Positions 34,640-46,339 of a stretch of 64,000 nucleotides of DNA are shown here, piece after piece. Location: assembly GCA_947034895.1 (NCBI GenBank), contig OX344764.1, positions 52,247,348-52,311,347 of the forward strand, written 5' to 3'. This DNA is from Rhytidiadelphus loreus. Taxonomy: Eukaryota > Streptophyta > Bryopsida > Hypnales > Hylocomiaceae. How positions within the stretch are numbered: the stretch's first letter is position 1; every line of letters starts with the position of its first letter. A model generated the notes under the pieces. The model had not been told where the DNA came from. It was given only the letters and a program-made list of their open reading frames with translations, and did no database searches. The position numbers were made by a program, and so were the translations under genes.

Positions 34640-35753
34640 AGGGAAAGTAGATAGTTAGACTCATAGTGTTTTTAGTTATCTTTCAGTTAGACTTGGAGTT
34701 CCGGGTCTCAGTCAGAACCCGAATTCCAGATTTTCAGGGGTAAGTTTCAATTAACTTATCCACCCGGACTTTTAGGGCAGTTTAGGATGGTGTTTAGTGG
34801 CACTTTCCGCGGGTTTTACGGCATGTTGTTTTGCTTATAAAAGGAAGGGACCGCTTGTGGTCCTTCATTCCTTTTCTTGCTATTCCTTATTTTGAGCAGT
34901 AAATATATGTTTGCATGTTTATTGTCTTTTTATTCATTGCCTTAGTTTTCTTTGTGGGTCCTTGGTTTCCTTTTCCTTGGGAGTTTGAAGGTTGCTTGGG
35001 CGCTTGCTTGAAGGTTTTGACTACAGAGTAGAGAGGTGGTAAGGAGGAGTCCGGATTCAGGGTTTCCCGGATTTGTGAACTGTGTGTTGTCCAGGGAAGC
35101 GGTTTTAGCGTGTGTAGGAAGTTGTGCGGAGTCCGGCGTTGGTGGTGTGGGTGCGAGTCCGGAAGGCCAGGGAGGGTTCTGTGCGGAGATAAGCAACCGT
35201 CTGTGGAAAACCCCCGCTCACCCGGAAAGTTCCATCCGTCTGCAAAACACAAGTTGGAGTGCTAGTACCGGACCCCTTCTCAGTTTCCGGGTAATTCTTG
35301 TATTTGTCGTTGTAGTAAGGGGAGTCGGGTTGTATTCTGAGTGACCTGCTTCTGGAGAAATCCGAAGTTGTGAGGGTTAGCCAGTCTATTCCTTGTTTGT
35401 GACGGAAAAGATCTTTGGGTACGTGTCATTAGGAAGTTAGAGTTAGTAAGATACAAGGAGTGGTGTTGTCCTTACCCCTCCAGAAAAGTCAGTGAGGACC
35501 CTCTGAAGGTAAAACAGAGGTATCGAAAACCGTGTGTTAAGTTACGGATCTGGTATTTGTGATAATCCGGATCCGGTAGAGAGTCCGGATAGAGATAGAA
35601 TCCGGGTTGGGGAGTGATAGTTTCATGTAATCACATTAACCGGATAAATAAGGAATTTAGAGCACCCTCTGGGGTTCCCTGGGACGATATTCCGTGTCAT
35701 CTTGCCACTTTGTTGTGGTTAAGAGCGCTTACTACAGTATTACACGTACGACA
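34640..35753 (+). other. 3' non-coding part of E1
   Basis: TCCGGA/CCGGAT-rich sequence. The segments GAGGACCCTCTGA, GTAAAACAGAGGTA and TTCCCTGGGACGATA are shared with the corresponding end of E2 (minus strand of 38860-39160). No gene is seen. Confidence 0.6.
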
Positions 35754-38549
35754 CCACAAGCAGGGCCAAGTGAGGCATTTAAATCCAAAAGAGAGGTCAA
35801 ACCAATGACAATGACTATGACCAAGGACGTGGAGATCACAAGTTCGGCAATGCAATTGGCTTCAACACAAAAACGTACAGCAATACAAGATTTCAAAGGC
35901 GAGCATGTGGAGGGAGACATATTTTTAACTCCTCCAACGGATTTGATATGCACACCAAATGGAACAACAATGGTGGAGCACGTGGCCCCATCCGCACCAC
36001 ATGAACGTCATGATGATGTCATTGAGGGAGAAGTTGCTAATGCGGGAATTGCCATTCAGAATCTTATAAACAGCAATGCTTTAAATCATTTGGCAAGTAC
36101 TTCGAAGCAAAGTTTGCCGAAGACACCGAGCCCGACATTGAATCTAGGAGTTGAGGTGCATCCTTCACCTCATCATGGAGAACAATCGGATGGCGTGCTG
36201 CCAAATGAGATCATTCTTGGCGGATTTATCGATTCCAAGTATCCACATTTGTCATCATTGAGGACATCAAAATGGCAAATTGTTCGTCGGATGCCCTCGG
36301 TTGCATTATTAGAATCTTTGTGTAAAGATTCACATTTGTGGCGGTCACACGAAGAACGTTTAAAGAACATGGAGCACACCAACGAGGATGGCACGAGTAA
36401 CGGAGGCACGGAAACCCAAGATGAGCCTTCCGAGAGTCAATGGGCTGATTTTGTTTTGACCGGATCAAAATTGGCAGTTACGGCTCAATTTGTAGCAGAA
36501 GTCGCTCCAAGGCTGCAAGAAGTTGCAACGGATTTTTCCAAATTAGCGCCTGAATTGTTGAGTGGTGCCTTGGACTTCGTGAAGTTCAGCCAATCTATGA
36601 CACCATTTCTCGACGAGCGTGTTACAGATTTGAAGGTTTTGAGTGAATACCAAGAGGAGATCAAGAAGTATAAGGGTATAGATGTTGAGAATCTCAAGTT
36701 GGCGGCGGATGCTTCGAAATTGAAAGAGAAGCTAGAGACATTGGAGGCTCAATCAGAGCGTCGCCATAATACATTGCTTTTTCAAAGGAAGTTTATTGAA
36801 GACTTGGAGTACGAAATTGTAGCGTTGAAGAAGAAAATCCGAGAAGGTGAGGTGGTTGTTGAGAAGGAAAAGGAGAAAGTGGAGGACATACTAGATGGCA
36901 TTGAGGAAAACAACAATCCGGATTTGTTGTATTTGACCCCCATCGGTAATACTAATTCCTCATTCCACGATGCTTCCATGCAAACGGAAAGCAATGTAGT
37001 CAGAGAATTGAAGCAAAAATTGAACGAGGTCACCGAAGAAAACACGCGTTTGGAGGCCGAGTTGAAACGATTGCAACGGATAGTGCAATTGGATGAATGT
37101 ATGCCGAAGGGCACTTTGGACTCTCGATGGTTGGCATGGGTGCAAAAACTCGAAGACAAACCGTCTGTAATATCACGAGCAATGAAAGGGCTACTCAAAT
37201 TGGCAATGAAGTCGGATGAAGAATGCGATAGCGTGGAGTCCTCTCTTTGGCGTTTGAAGAAGATGTTTGCCTTTGTGCCAACGGGGTCTACCGAAATCAC
37301 ATATTGGGGAGACATGGATGCAATGTTCGAGCGTTTGAACCACACAAAGACGGAAGAGGTGGCCTCCATTAATTGGGCCTTGGAACTAGAAGAAGGTTGG
37401 GTCCCTTATCCCACGCTTTCGGCACACATCAAGAAGAATGACAAGACAATGGTGCATGCTTGTGATCCTTCAGCCTTAATATTGGAGGGTCATTGTAGCC
37501 TTTGTTGAGTTCATTTTGGGCCCGAGGGAGCCCTCACCATGGGCCAATGTCCCCACACTTTCCACGTCACATGCATCGTCAGAGCATCCCTTATTCGTTC
37601 GGTGTGCCCCGAGTGTCGTTCTCCCTTGCCTCCTAGGTTCTACGAAATGCTCGGGATCTCGGAAGCTATGCCCCCCGACCATGAATACAATCGATGGACC
37701 CTTCCGTTAGACCAAGCGCCATTCAAATTTCAAAATTATGCGCATTGGGGAAAAAGTCTAACGTGGGATTCGGTAAATTCTACACATGGGCTATAGGAAT
37801 CATCGGAGGTGCCAATAGATTCCTTGGTGTGGATGACCCACGATCGAGAGGTGGAGTTGCGAGCTAGAGGTATTGCCAACGAGGAGGATCGAGAAGTGTT
37901 TTGTCGTAGTATGGGGGGCCATTGGAGCATGCAACACCACAAATTCTTTTGATTTCTCGAAAAGGAAGTGAAGAAAGGACTAGATGGCAATTGGATAGAG
38001 GTGGAGCCTACACAAGAGTTTAATGAGCAATACAGGGATTACAATCACACTTTGCTAGGGAGGGCCCTGTTTTTATCAAAGTTGGAGGAAGCTGCACAAG
38101 TTCGTGCCTTTGTGGAACTAGATGGGCAATCAAGCACAGAAAATTCAATGGTGGAGGTGGCAGAGGCATTTGATAAGAGGATGGGCGAAATCATAATGCA
38201 TTGGAGGGCATTTTTAGTGGGGGGAGAAGAACCAAAGTGGTTTTCCATGAAAAATGATGATGACGTGGTCAACTTTTTGGTAGATAAAGTGGATGCTGCT
38301 TTGAGAGCGTTGAAGGCAGAAGACGTGGATTTGACTCCAAAACGGAAGAATAAACGGAAGATTGAAGACGAGGATGACTACTCTCCGGATACGAAACGAC
38401 ACTTTTCCGCAGTAGACATGGAAGCTGCGTTCAGAGGGCCTATGAGTGAGGGCAGTCTTGGTCCTCAAACACGCCGTGCAAGTGCAAGGCTGAAGGATAA
38501 AGAGGGTTCATCGCGTCTTTCTGAGGGAGGTAGCACGGATAATATATAG

Positions 38550-38858
38550 GATAGTTACACCTTATTTGTATTTCGATATGACATTATGGAGTGTTGTTTA
38601 TTTTGAATCTCGAGAAGATTCAATACTATTAATTCACAACACTCATAGTATGCTATGAGTTGCTTTTCATTAATATAAAAATATGTGGGTTACTCAAATG
38701 TTTTTGAATTTACTCTCCTAAGTTTTTGATATTTTATGCGATACTTTTTTATCAAGTATGATTTTGGACATGCCTATCTCTCAACATAATTTTATCTCAT
38801 TAATTTCTGAATTTCTGAAATATCACGCATCTCTAAATTAAGTCCCTAAAATTAAAAC
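38550..38858. other. AT-rich 3' flank of the RING pseudogene
   Basis: No feature apart from the AAAAC (38854-38858) that forms the left target duplication of E2. Confidence 0.5.
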
Positions 38859-41800
38859 TGTCATACGCGCAGTCTAGGCGTAGGTATCTTTAACACCACA
38901 AAAGCGTTAAAATGACACGAGTTATCGTCCCAAGGAATTCCAGATGTTGTCGCGGTAGATAAGCTTCCGGAACTACGGATCTACCCGGAAATGACAATCC
39001 GCAGTAGGATCCGGCACAACACAAACCCAAGTTCCGGAAATACTGTCTTCCGGAATCAAATCCGGATCCTCCCTAATCCGGATTCCTACTCTCACTATCC
39101 GTCACACCGGTTTTGGGTACCTCTGTTTTACCCTCAGAGGGTCCTCACTTGCTCTTTCCGAGGGGTGGGGAACATCACCACTCAAATAACACACATATGA
39201 ACTCCTAAACAACAAACAAGTATCCGTCCTCAAAGTTCTCAGTCCGGTAAGGAGGAAAGATGGTCCCTCTCACAACATTCCGGGTGGCCACCCGGAAGGT
39301 AGGTCACGCAGAGATACACCCTCACCCGCCCTTACTACAACGACACTCAGCTATTTTCCGGATCAAGCTTTCAGCTACTCCTGAGGTTGGCAGACCTTCC
39401 GGTGGTTTGGGAATATTCCACTAGGCGGTTGCCGACTTCCGCACGGGACTCGTCTCGAGTTCCCGGACTAGCTCCCTGACCACTACCGGATCCCACCGGA
39501 TCACCGTTCCAGCGATTTAAAGGCACCACGCACAGCTCCTCACTCGTAAACTAGACTCAACTGCAAAACAACCGCGGATAGTTGGAATCCGGAACTAAAG
39601 GACTTACTTTCTAGCTGTCGACCGCTCTTGAGGTTGGCAGACCTTCCGATGGTTTGGGAATGTTCCACTTGGCGGCTGCTGACTTCCGCACGAAACTACT
39701 CATGAGTTCTGGATTAGCTCCCTGACCACTACCGGATCCCACCGGATCACCGTTCCAGCAATTTAAAGGCACCGCGCGCAGTTCCTCAAGTTCAATCTAA
39801 ACTATTCTGCAAGTTACCTTCAGTCGGATCCGGACACCAACCAATCCGGATTCCTACCTTGCACACTCTCCCGGATACACCCACACACAAGTAATCAAGA
39901 CGCGATACGCAAGATAATGATTCCCAAGGTGTTTATTCTTGGGTGCTCAGATTGAATGACACAAAATGGAATGACAGGCCACAAGCCGGCCCGCCCTTAA
40001 AAACCAAAACAACACGACCAAAACGGTCCAAAGAAAAAGCGGCCAACGGCCAGCTGAAAATCCGGACAACGGCCAAGTGACCGTTCCGGGAAAAATGGAA
40101 AGCCGTTAAATTCCTAGAAATCCGGAACTACTTAGCGTTCCGGATCAGCGGGTCCCACATCCGGAAAACCCGCGATGAAGACAAAATACTAAAACTAACA
40201 ATCCAACTACGCAACCTAGTCATTTACCCTTCCCCGCCTTCTTCGTTGACGTTCCGCCCTTCGTAATCCGGGTCGGCGCCTTCGGCCGGATCTGCTTCGT
40301 CGGGGTGGACTTGGTTGCGGATTGGGTCCTTGGCGGACCCGGATCCGTCTCCGCATACTCTGACTCGGAAGAGGAGTTCGTCACTGCCTCCTCTTCCTCC
40401 GACTCGAGAACCTCCACCGGATCGCTGCTGTTCTTCCGCCGGGTAGCCTTCTTCTTCTCCAGATCAATGAACTCGATGGGAGTCGATGGTGGCGGCCGCG
40501 GAGGAGTCTGCTGTTGCATGTGGGTGAACTCCTCCGGATGGGTCCGGGCCGGATTCTGAATCCCAACCGGATCCTCCGTCATCGCCGTCACGTCAGTAGT
40601 GGGATCCTGAATAGGCGGGAAGAGGTTCACTGAGGTAGTCCGGGGCGTTAGAACCGGATCCGGAATCCTCCTCCCATCCGTAATATCCTTCTGCCCCGAG
40701 GATCTTCCGGATTGCTGGGCCGACGATCGTTCTCCCAAGTTTAGTTGTGTTGTCTCCGGGAACTCCCCTCCGGGTATTTCCGGAAACTCCTCCAATCCGC
40801 TGAGTGGATCGAAGTGGCCCACCAAGTGCCACATTTCCTTCAATGCGACCTCAATCCGCGCCTCAAACTCTACCAATATCTTCACAACCTTGGTTCCGGA
40901 AATGTGGCCTTCCCGGGTCATCTGGTTGTTCCAGAGCGCGGATTTGGTGATGATATCCGCTGGCTGGTCGATCAGGTCTCTCAACTTCCGGACCAGCTCC
41001 GTCGCATCCGTCGCTCGTTTGTTGGCGGTGTGCATCTCCCTCTCCGCCCACGTTGCGCGGTTTTGAAGATGGTCGCGCTCTGCCTCTACTGCCCAGATCC
41101 GTCCCTCCAACAGGCGGATCATCTCCGGATCCGGTCTGCTCTTGATCGCCTCCACGATCTCCGTCTCGTCTGCTACCTTCAACACCGTGCAGACTCTCCG
41201 GATCAGGGTGGCCATCCGTTCGTTGGCAGTCCTCTGACTCCGCAGCCAGGAGATCGTCGACTCGAAGATATCCAATTCCGAATCAATGTTCCGGGATGGA
41301 ACAGGATCCGGAAGCTGATTCTTTCCTCTTGAATCCGGGTCCGTGCTCTTCCGGCGTGATTCGTGCTTCTCTGGTGAATCATGCTCCAGTTCCGGTTTCA
41401 CGTCCTCTTCTGGCTCCTCATCCGTCGGATCCGAATCCGGAGGTAGGCCGTATCGAAGAAGGCTATCTCCCTGCTGGTAGATGATATCTTCCGGACTACT
41501 TAGTACCTCCTGCTTGTGATACAAGTGGAGGAGGTACGGACTGATGGGACTAGATTTCTTTCCCACCAGGTTTCCGGAAAGCTTGTCTACTATGGACTGG
41601 ATGATGAGCCCCCAGCTAACTGGTCTAGGGGCCGGTTTCCCTCTTTCCCCTAAGGCTCCGAATACCGTGTTTGCCAGCGTTACTGTAATCCGGCTGGGCT
41701 TTTCCGGATACAGGATGGGGCTCAAAAACTCTAAGAGTCTCTGGTCCCTAGGATTCCGGCAGTCGGATGCGGTATATCCCTCCTTCGGATCCGCCGGGTT

Positions 41801-42650
41801 CCGGAATCTATCCGCGGCGAATTTCTCTGTCCGCCCGGCCCATCCGGATCCTCTAGAGGATGCGAAATAGACTCCGGCCCATATCTCTGCTGTCCAGGAC
41901 TTTGGACGACCTCTAACGGTTAGGTGGTACTGATTCGGAGCGCCATAGACTAACTCGTCTATCATCTCCTCGCTCCGGATACTCCAGGGTCTCTTCAGAA
42001 ACCCCAGGCACCCCATATCCGTCAGGTCATCCTCCAGTTGGTGGTGGTGTTCCGGATTCTCAGGGATTTCCGGATTGATCATCCGGGCCGCGATCCCTGA
42101 CTTCCGTACACTGGGTCCTGCCATAACTACTGCCATACTCTATCCTCACTTCCGACTCACTTCCGCTAAGTTTCCACTAATCTTCCGTTAAGTTTCCGTC
42201 GCCTGATCCGCTAAGTTTCCGTTCTACTTTCCGGTGCAATCGGCATCGGCCTCCCCTTCTCTCCTTAACACGTTCCTATCTCACCACACTTTCACTCACT
42301 AAGCGCCATCGCGATAATCACGCGGAGAAAGAGGGAGAATGAAGCAAACAGCGGGGGTTAAGTAGCTTTTCGGCCTGGCGTTCCCACAAGTTCCCTAGCC
42401 GGACTAGGCCCTAGGGTCTACTCGGCCGGAACTTTCCGGTTTCCGGATTAGGGTTAGGGTTTCCGGATAGGGTTTCCGGAACCGACTGTAACCCTAATTA
42501 CAGTTTAAGGTTTTCCGTAAAGCCTCTAATTTCTATTTCCGGTTTTAGGCTTCCTATTCCCTACCCATTACGGAAATTTTGAAAATTTCTACTCTATATA
42601 ATTACTATTGTCTATTATTTCTGTCAATGTAGATAATGCGTACTCCCACA
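38859..42650 (-). mobile_element. ORF-bearing TG...CA element E2 (3792 bp), inverted relative to E1
   Basis: On the minus strand it starts TGTGGGAGTACGC and ends CGTATGACA. AAAAC stands on both sides (38854-38858 and 42651-42655). It has the layout of E1: ~500 bp of leader, one long ORF, then ~1.3 kb of CCGGA-rich non-coding DNA ending in the same conserved words. Part of that region is duplicated (GGTTGGCAGACCTTCCG..GGTTTGGGAAT near 39387 and 39632, with CCCTGACCACTACCGGATCC near 39474 and 39720). E1 and E2 are clearly diverged, so they are separate insertions of one family. Confidence 0.85.
40220..42136 (-). CDS. E2 protein: acidic, coiled-coil, gag-like, 638 residues, intact
   Basis: It is a full-length homologue of the E1 protein with no stop. 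Conserved N-terminal blocks are HQLEDDLTDMGCLGFLKRPW, VYGAPNQYHLTVRG, KEGYTASDCRNP, LEFLSPILYPEKPSRITVTL and SPYLLHLYHKQE (to about residue 215). They are followed by an acidic Asp/Glu/Pro stretch (~230-280), a heptad-rich helical region (~290-440) and a Ser/Thr/Lys-rich tail ending KKAGKGK. The start is MAVVMAGPSV; the second Met (residue 5) aligns with the E1 start and may be the real one. No enzymatic motif is seen. That both copies keep the same ~630-codon frame while their non-coding parts differ strongly suggests the protein matters to the element, perhaps as a capsid or packaging protein (inference). Confidence 0.75.
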   Translation of the reverse strand: MAVVMAGPSVRKSGIAARMINPEIPENPEHHHQLEDDLTDMGCLGFLKRPWSIRSEEMIDELVYGAPNQYHLTVRGRPKSWTAEIWAGVYFASSRGSGWAGRTEKFAADRFRNPADPKEGYTASDCRNPRDQRLLEFLSPILYPEKPSRITVTLANTVFGALGERGKPAPRPVSWGLIIQSIVDKLSGNLVGKKSSPISPYLLHLYHKQEVLSSPEDIIYQQGDSLLRYGLPPDSDPTDEEPEEDVKPELEHDSPEKHESRRKSTDPDSRGKNQLPDPVPSRNIDSELDIFESTISWLRSQRTANERMATLIRRVCTVLKVADETEIVEAIKSRPDPEMIRLLEGRIWAVEAERDHLQNRATWAEREMHTANKRATDATELVRKLRDLIDQPADIITKSALWNNQMTREGHISGTKVVKILVEFEARIEVALKEMWHLVGHFDPLSGLEEFPEIPGGEFPETTQLNLGERSSAQQSGRSSGQKDITDGRRIPDPVLTPRTTSVNLFPPIQDPTTDVTAMTEDPVGIQNPARTHPEEFTHMQQQTPPRPPPSTPIEFIDLEKKKATRRKNSSDPVEVLESEEEEAVTNSSSESEYAETDPGPPRTQSATKSTPTKQIRPKAPTRITKGGTSTKKAGKGK

Positions 42651-42719
42651 AAAACTTGTAGAATTAGTCAATTAGTCAAAATCCAGCAGCCGTCCACTAG
42701 TTCGCCACCCGCCTACAAT

Positions 42720-42890
42720 TTCGCCGCTGCTGTCCGCCTGTCACAGCTTGCCGTCCGCGATTCTGTCGCTGCCGTCCGCGATTCCGATGCTGCCGTCCGC
42801 CTATCTCAGGTCGCCGTCCACGCTTCCGACGCTGCCGTCCGCCTGTCGCAAGTCGCCGTCCGCGATTCCGTCGCTGCCGTCCGCATTTTT
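42720..42890. repeat. CCGTCCGC-rich cluster (inverted counterpart of clusters R and K)
   Basis: Read on the minus strand it gives GCGGACGGCAGCGTCGGA and AATCGCGGACGGCGAC, close to the units at 31240-31450 and 29700-29760. Its orientation is opposite to theirs, as expected for the second end of a transposon that carried the RING gene. Confidence 0.8.
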
Positions 42891-43200
42891 GTTCTCGGAA
42901 CCGTTGGGGCTTTAGAAATGTTTTAGTTTTTGCTGCTCAACGGTCATGAAGAATGGGCCTGATTTGAATTCTATAAGTTCTTAGAATTCAGACTAATAAG
43001 CACTCTTGAGAAACTAAACGCTAAGATTTCCAAAGGCTAGGAGCTGCAATTTATTTTGTGTCCCTTGCTTGGTAATGCATAGTTCAGTGGACAAGGGGGC
43101 TTTGGTTTCCAAGGCTTCATTCACACATTGTTTCTAATATTTTTTACAAATCTTATCCAACGGTTACATTTTTAATTTGAATCCAATTTACGGAATCGGA
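42891..43200. other. Spacer before the hAT transposase pseudogene
   Basis: No feature recognised. It may include the promoter of the hAT gene. Confidence 0.35.
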
Positions 43201-43201
43201 G

Positions 43202-46200
43202 GTGATCACTATGAACAAGGATTGGTCTTCTTGGTATGGCTTCCCGGAGGTTGGTAAAGTGCAATGCCAGTTTTGCAACTTGGTGTTTGCCAAGAAAGTA
43301 AGCCGGTTGTTTAGCCACTTAGGATACCAAGGCACATCGGGGGCTCGTGACAAAGGAATTAGCCTTTGCGCAAAAATGACATCTCAAGTTTGAGCTTTAT
43401 TTTTGGGTTGCCAAGGGGCGATCCCACGAAGATCGTCTCTAAACAATGTGGATGGCAGTGGCACACCTATGGCTATGCAGGAATGCGATAATTCAAATGG
43501 AAGAAACATGGCACGGTCTACACATTCCGACTCATGCACTGCACTGGAGGATTTGGATCCACTATCTTCTGAAATACACAAAGATCAAGTGAGCGTGGTA
43601 CTCCACGGGGATCAAGCAGTAGGCCTCTAATTAGTCAAAAGCAAAGTAGTCTGGTGAATGGATTTGAAGAAGCAAATAAACGCAAGTTGAATGCGGTGTG
43701 GGCCAATTTCTTTTATGCTGCAAACATACCATGTGCTGTTGCGAGGAACCCAGCATTCAAAGAAGCGGTGAAGCGAACCACCGAGTTTCAATGGCCTTAT
43801 ATCCCACCGTCTTATCACGACTTACGCCATAAATTGCTTGACCAAGCAAAGGCAGACATTGAGGTCAATCTCCGAAAGCGGACCGAACACAGCATTAGGA
43901 AGTTTGGAGCAACATTGTCTATTGATGGATGGACGTCAGTTACGAATCGGCCATTGATAAATGCCATGCTCGTGTCTTCTGCGGGTGAGCAATTCTTGGG
44001 AGCGGTGGATACGACAGGGCACAAAAAAAATGCAACATACTTGGTTGGCATACTTGAGAGCTTCATAGAACAAGTAGGCCCCAACAATGTGGTGCAAGTG
44101 AGTACAGATAATGCGTCAGTGAACCCTGCAGCATGGAATTTGATATCTAGTAAATATCCCCACATTTTTTTCAAGGTTGTGTGGTGCACGCCCTCAATTT
44201 GTTGCTGAAAGATTGGGGAATGAACAATGGATTGAAGAGGTCGTGGAAAATGCCCGTATCGTGGTGAAATTCTTCAAGAAGCGGCACATGCCACTTGCAA
44301 TATTTCGGAAGTACTCACCGGAATATAATTTGTTGATGGCAGTGGAAACAAGGTTTGCCTCTAATTACAACATGATTGGGCGCATGTTGAAGGTCAATGG
44401 GAAGTTGCAACAAACAATGACGGACCCGCAATGGGATGAATACGCAAGGAAGTTTGGGCGGAACTCCAAATCCCGCAATGAATGTCGGATGGTGAAGAAG
44501 ATAATTTTGAGCGAGCATTTTTGGTGCCGTTGTCAAAATTTCAAGGACTTGTCGGCTCCCGTTGTAAATGGTTTACGTGACTTGGATGCAAAGAGGCCAT
44601 GCATGGGCAAGGTGCTGCACATAATGAGGAAATTAGAGAAACATGTCCTCTCTTTAGATAAACCGCCTTTTCGTTTATCCTCAGACCTTGCCATTCCACT
44701 AGTGCAACCGTATTATGCCCGACGGGAATTGGTGGAGACCAATCTACATTATGCAGGAGCTTTGTTGAACCCCTACCTTCTTGAAGACCAAGAGCTAGCC
44801 GACGACCAAGATGCAATGGATGCATGCAAGCATATTCTAATGAAAATTTGCAAACAAGGGGAGTATGCCTCGGTCGTGAAAGAATTTGTAGCCTTCCGCC
44901 ACAGGGAACCTCCATTTCACAACATGTTGAATCCGGACGAGCAACAATTGTCGGCGCACGCTTGGTGGGATTTTGAAGGTGCGTGTGGGAAGCTCATTGC
45001 TCCAATTGCTAAGAGGATTTTAGCCCAACCGGTATCTTCGTCTTCATGTGAACGAAATTGGAGTAGCTATTCATTTGTTCACAACAAATTTCGAAACAAG
45101 TTGAAGCCACAGAGAGCCCAAGATTTGGTGTATGTGTACACGAATTCCAAAGTCCTTTGTGCATCAAAGGAAAACGATGAGAAGAAGTGGTACACCGAGA
45201 ATGTAGAGTCGGAAGATTCTATGTCGGAGGACGAGCGTGATGAAGATGGTGAAGATGGTGATCCTCTATTCGATGACGAAGATGCTATGAACGATGACAT
45301 CACCAATTTGGATGATGAACCGCTCCGGTGCCCAAATCGGAACAATGAAGACGAGGATAGAAATGCGGAAGACATTTACAATTTTCCATTGGATGAGGAC
45401 AATTGTGAATATGATGAAGGTGGCCCTTCTATAGCTAAATTTATAGATGGAACCGGGTTGTTGACTAGCGAAAAGATTCTAGCCAATACGGAGGACACTC
45501 ATGCGCAAATAGTGGAAGAAAATGAGGCAATGTTTGTCAATGATTGCATCCCCCAAACAGATGAAGTGATTCCAATTCTCGAGAGTCTACCCATGACAAT
45601 GGCACTTGTAGAAGAAAATCCCGAAGTCAATGACATGGGAGAGTGTGGGGTGAAGTCTAACATGAATGTGTATAATACAAGTGTTGAATGTGTGGAATTA
45701 CCATCGAATGTAGATGCACGTGTGACAGAGTTTGATCGCCCAATGCTAGTTCACAACGTCGAAGACCAGAAGCAAATTGTGCAAGATCTCCAATTACGAC
45801 CACGTAGCGATCGTCCATCAGCACTACATACAAGAGGTAGTACAACTTTGAATGGTCCCGGAGGCTCAAGATTTGGGAAACAAGTTGAACAACATTTGAC
45901 CAGTCCGACCGGAATGCACCTTCGTGTCAATCCAGATCCATTCAATTCATCATGGAGCGATGATGAGAAGGACGAGACATTGGCATCAATGTTTGGTCAA
46001 CGTTCTGGCCAAACAAAACGTGATTCATTCAAATCGTGTGATGGAACATTGCAGCAGATGATTGGAGCAAAGATACCCAATCAAGGAGGATCGCAAGTAA
46101 GACCACCAACGGTGAAAGAGTCCCACAAAGCTCGAAATAAAAGATTAATGGAGGCTTTTGCAATTTCCCCATCAAAGAGACAAAGTCTTGGTAAAATCCC

Positions 46201-46339
46201 TCTTGATGTATGTCAACCAATTTCAGCGAGGAAATTAAAACCGATTCATGGCCTTAAAGAAGGCATAGGAAAGTCTATACTAAGAGCCAAACAAGAGCAG
46301 AGGAAGGGCCAACCAACGAGGTCAGTTGCATCCAAGTAA
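43202..46339 (+). pseudogene. hAT-family transposase (BED, DUF659, hAT dimerisation) with frameshifts
   Basis: The order is that of DUF659-type plant hAT transposases. A BED zinc finger (VQCQFCNLVFAKKVSRL..HL, 43250-43380) is followed by the DUF659 region from about 43620 (IPPSYHDLRHKLL, GATLSIDGWTSVTNRPLINA, VQVSTDNASVN). Then comes the QGCVVHALNLLLKDWG stretch, a middle region with KFFKKRHMPLAIFRKYS, and the C-terminal dimerisation motif around 44960-45160 (WWDFEGACGKLIAPIAKRIL, SSSCERNWSSYSFVHNK, RAQDLVYVYTN). Frames change at least three times: near 43600, in a T tract at 44164-44171, and near 44211-44220. So it is dead. After the hAT domain the frame runs on for ~380 unusual residues, first very acidic, then basic near the end (RKLKPIHGLKEGIGKS). 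That tail is long for this family. GTCCGC clusters lie on both sides. Confidence 0.9.

Larger units (their letters stand above)
32319..35753 (+). mobile_element. ORF-bearing TG...CA element E1 (3435 bp), 5-bp target duplication
   Basis: It starts TGTCGGAATCC and ends CGTACGACA. CCACA stands on both sides (32314-32318 and 35754-35758). Taking it out restores the reading frame of the RING gene, so the boundaries are certain. TG...CA ends and 5-bp duplications are those of LTR retroelements, but I find no second copy of its ends inside, no primer site and no reverse transcriptase. The simplest reading is a very long solo LTR that contains a promoter and an ORF. A non-autonomous element without LTRs is the alternative. 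Near the 3' end TTCCCTGGGACGATA and CGTGTCAT match E2. Confidence 0.85.
31814..38549 (+). pseudogene. RING-H2 and coiled-coil protein gene, split by a 3.4-kb insertion, with stops and a frameshift
   Basis: Exonic sequence is 31814-32318 plus 35759-38549. The N-terminal part starts MSGQGVEGSGG and shifts frame near 32002, from the KRRKRNIGPPKHAR frame to the KKYVKMYHINKLWP frame. Removing the insertion and one CCACA copy joins DLYNP to QAGPSEAFKSK in frame. Then come a long charged region with coiled coils (about 36450-37090) and a RING-H2 finger: CSLC, then GQCPHTFHVTC and CPEC. A C-terminal part has KRKNKRKIED, a likely nuclear signal. Three in-frame stops break the 3' half (TGA 37506, TAG 37794, TGA about 37950), the first inside the RING. 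RING-H2 proteins are usually E3 ubiquitin ligases. GTCCGC clusters on both sides suggest it travelled in a transposon. No identity beyond the RING was recognised. Confidence 0.7.

Noticed and set aside
37500..37960. RNA editing (C-to-U or U-to-C) as the explanation for stops in the RING gene
   Set aside because: Plant editing of this kind acts in organelles, while this is nuclear transposon DNA with an added frameshift and an insertion.
38900..40200. Possible second gene in the CCGGA-rich part of E2
   Set aside because: No frame longer than about 70 codons. An internal duplication of ~245 bp explains the repeated look.
32319..42650. E1 and E2 as endogenous viral sequences
   Set aside because: No reverse transcriptase, capsid zinc knuckle, movement protein or replicase motif. 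TG...CA ends and 5-bp duplications point to LTR-type elements.
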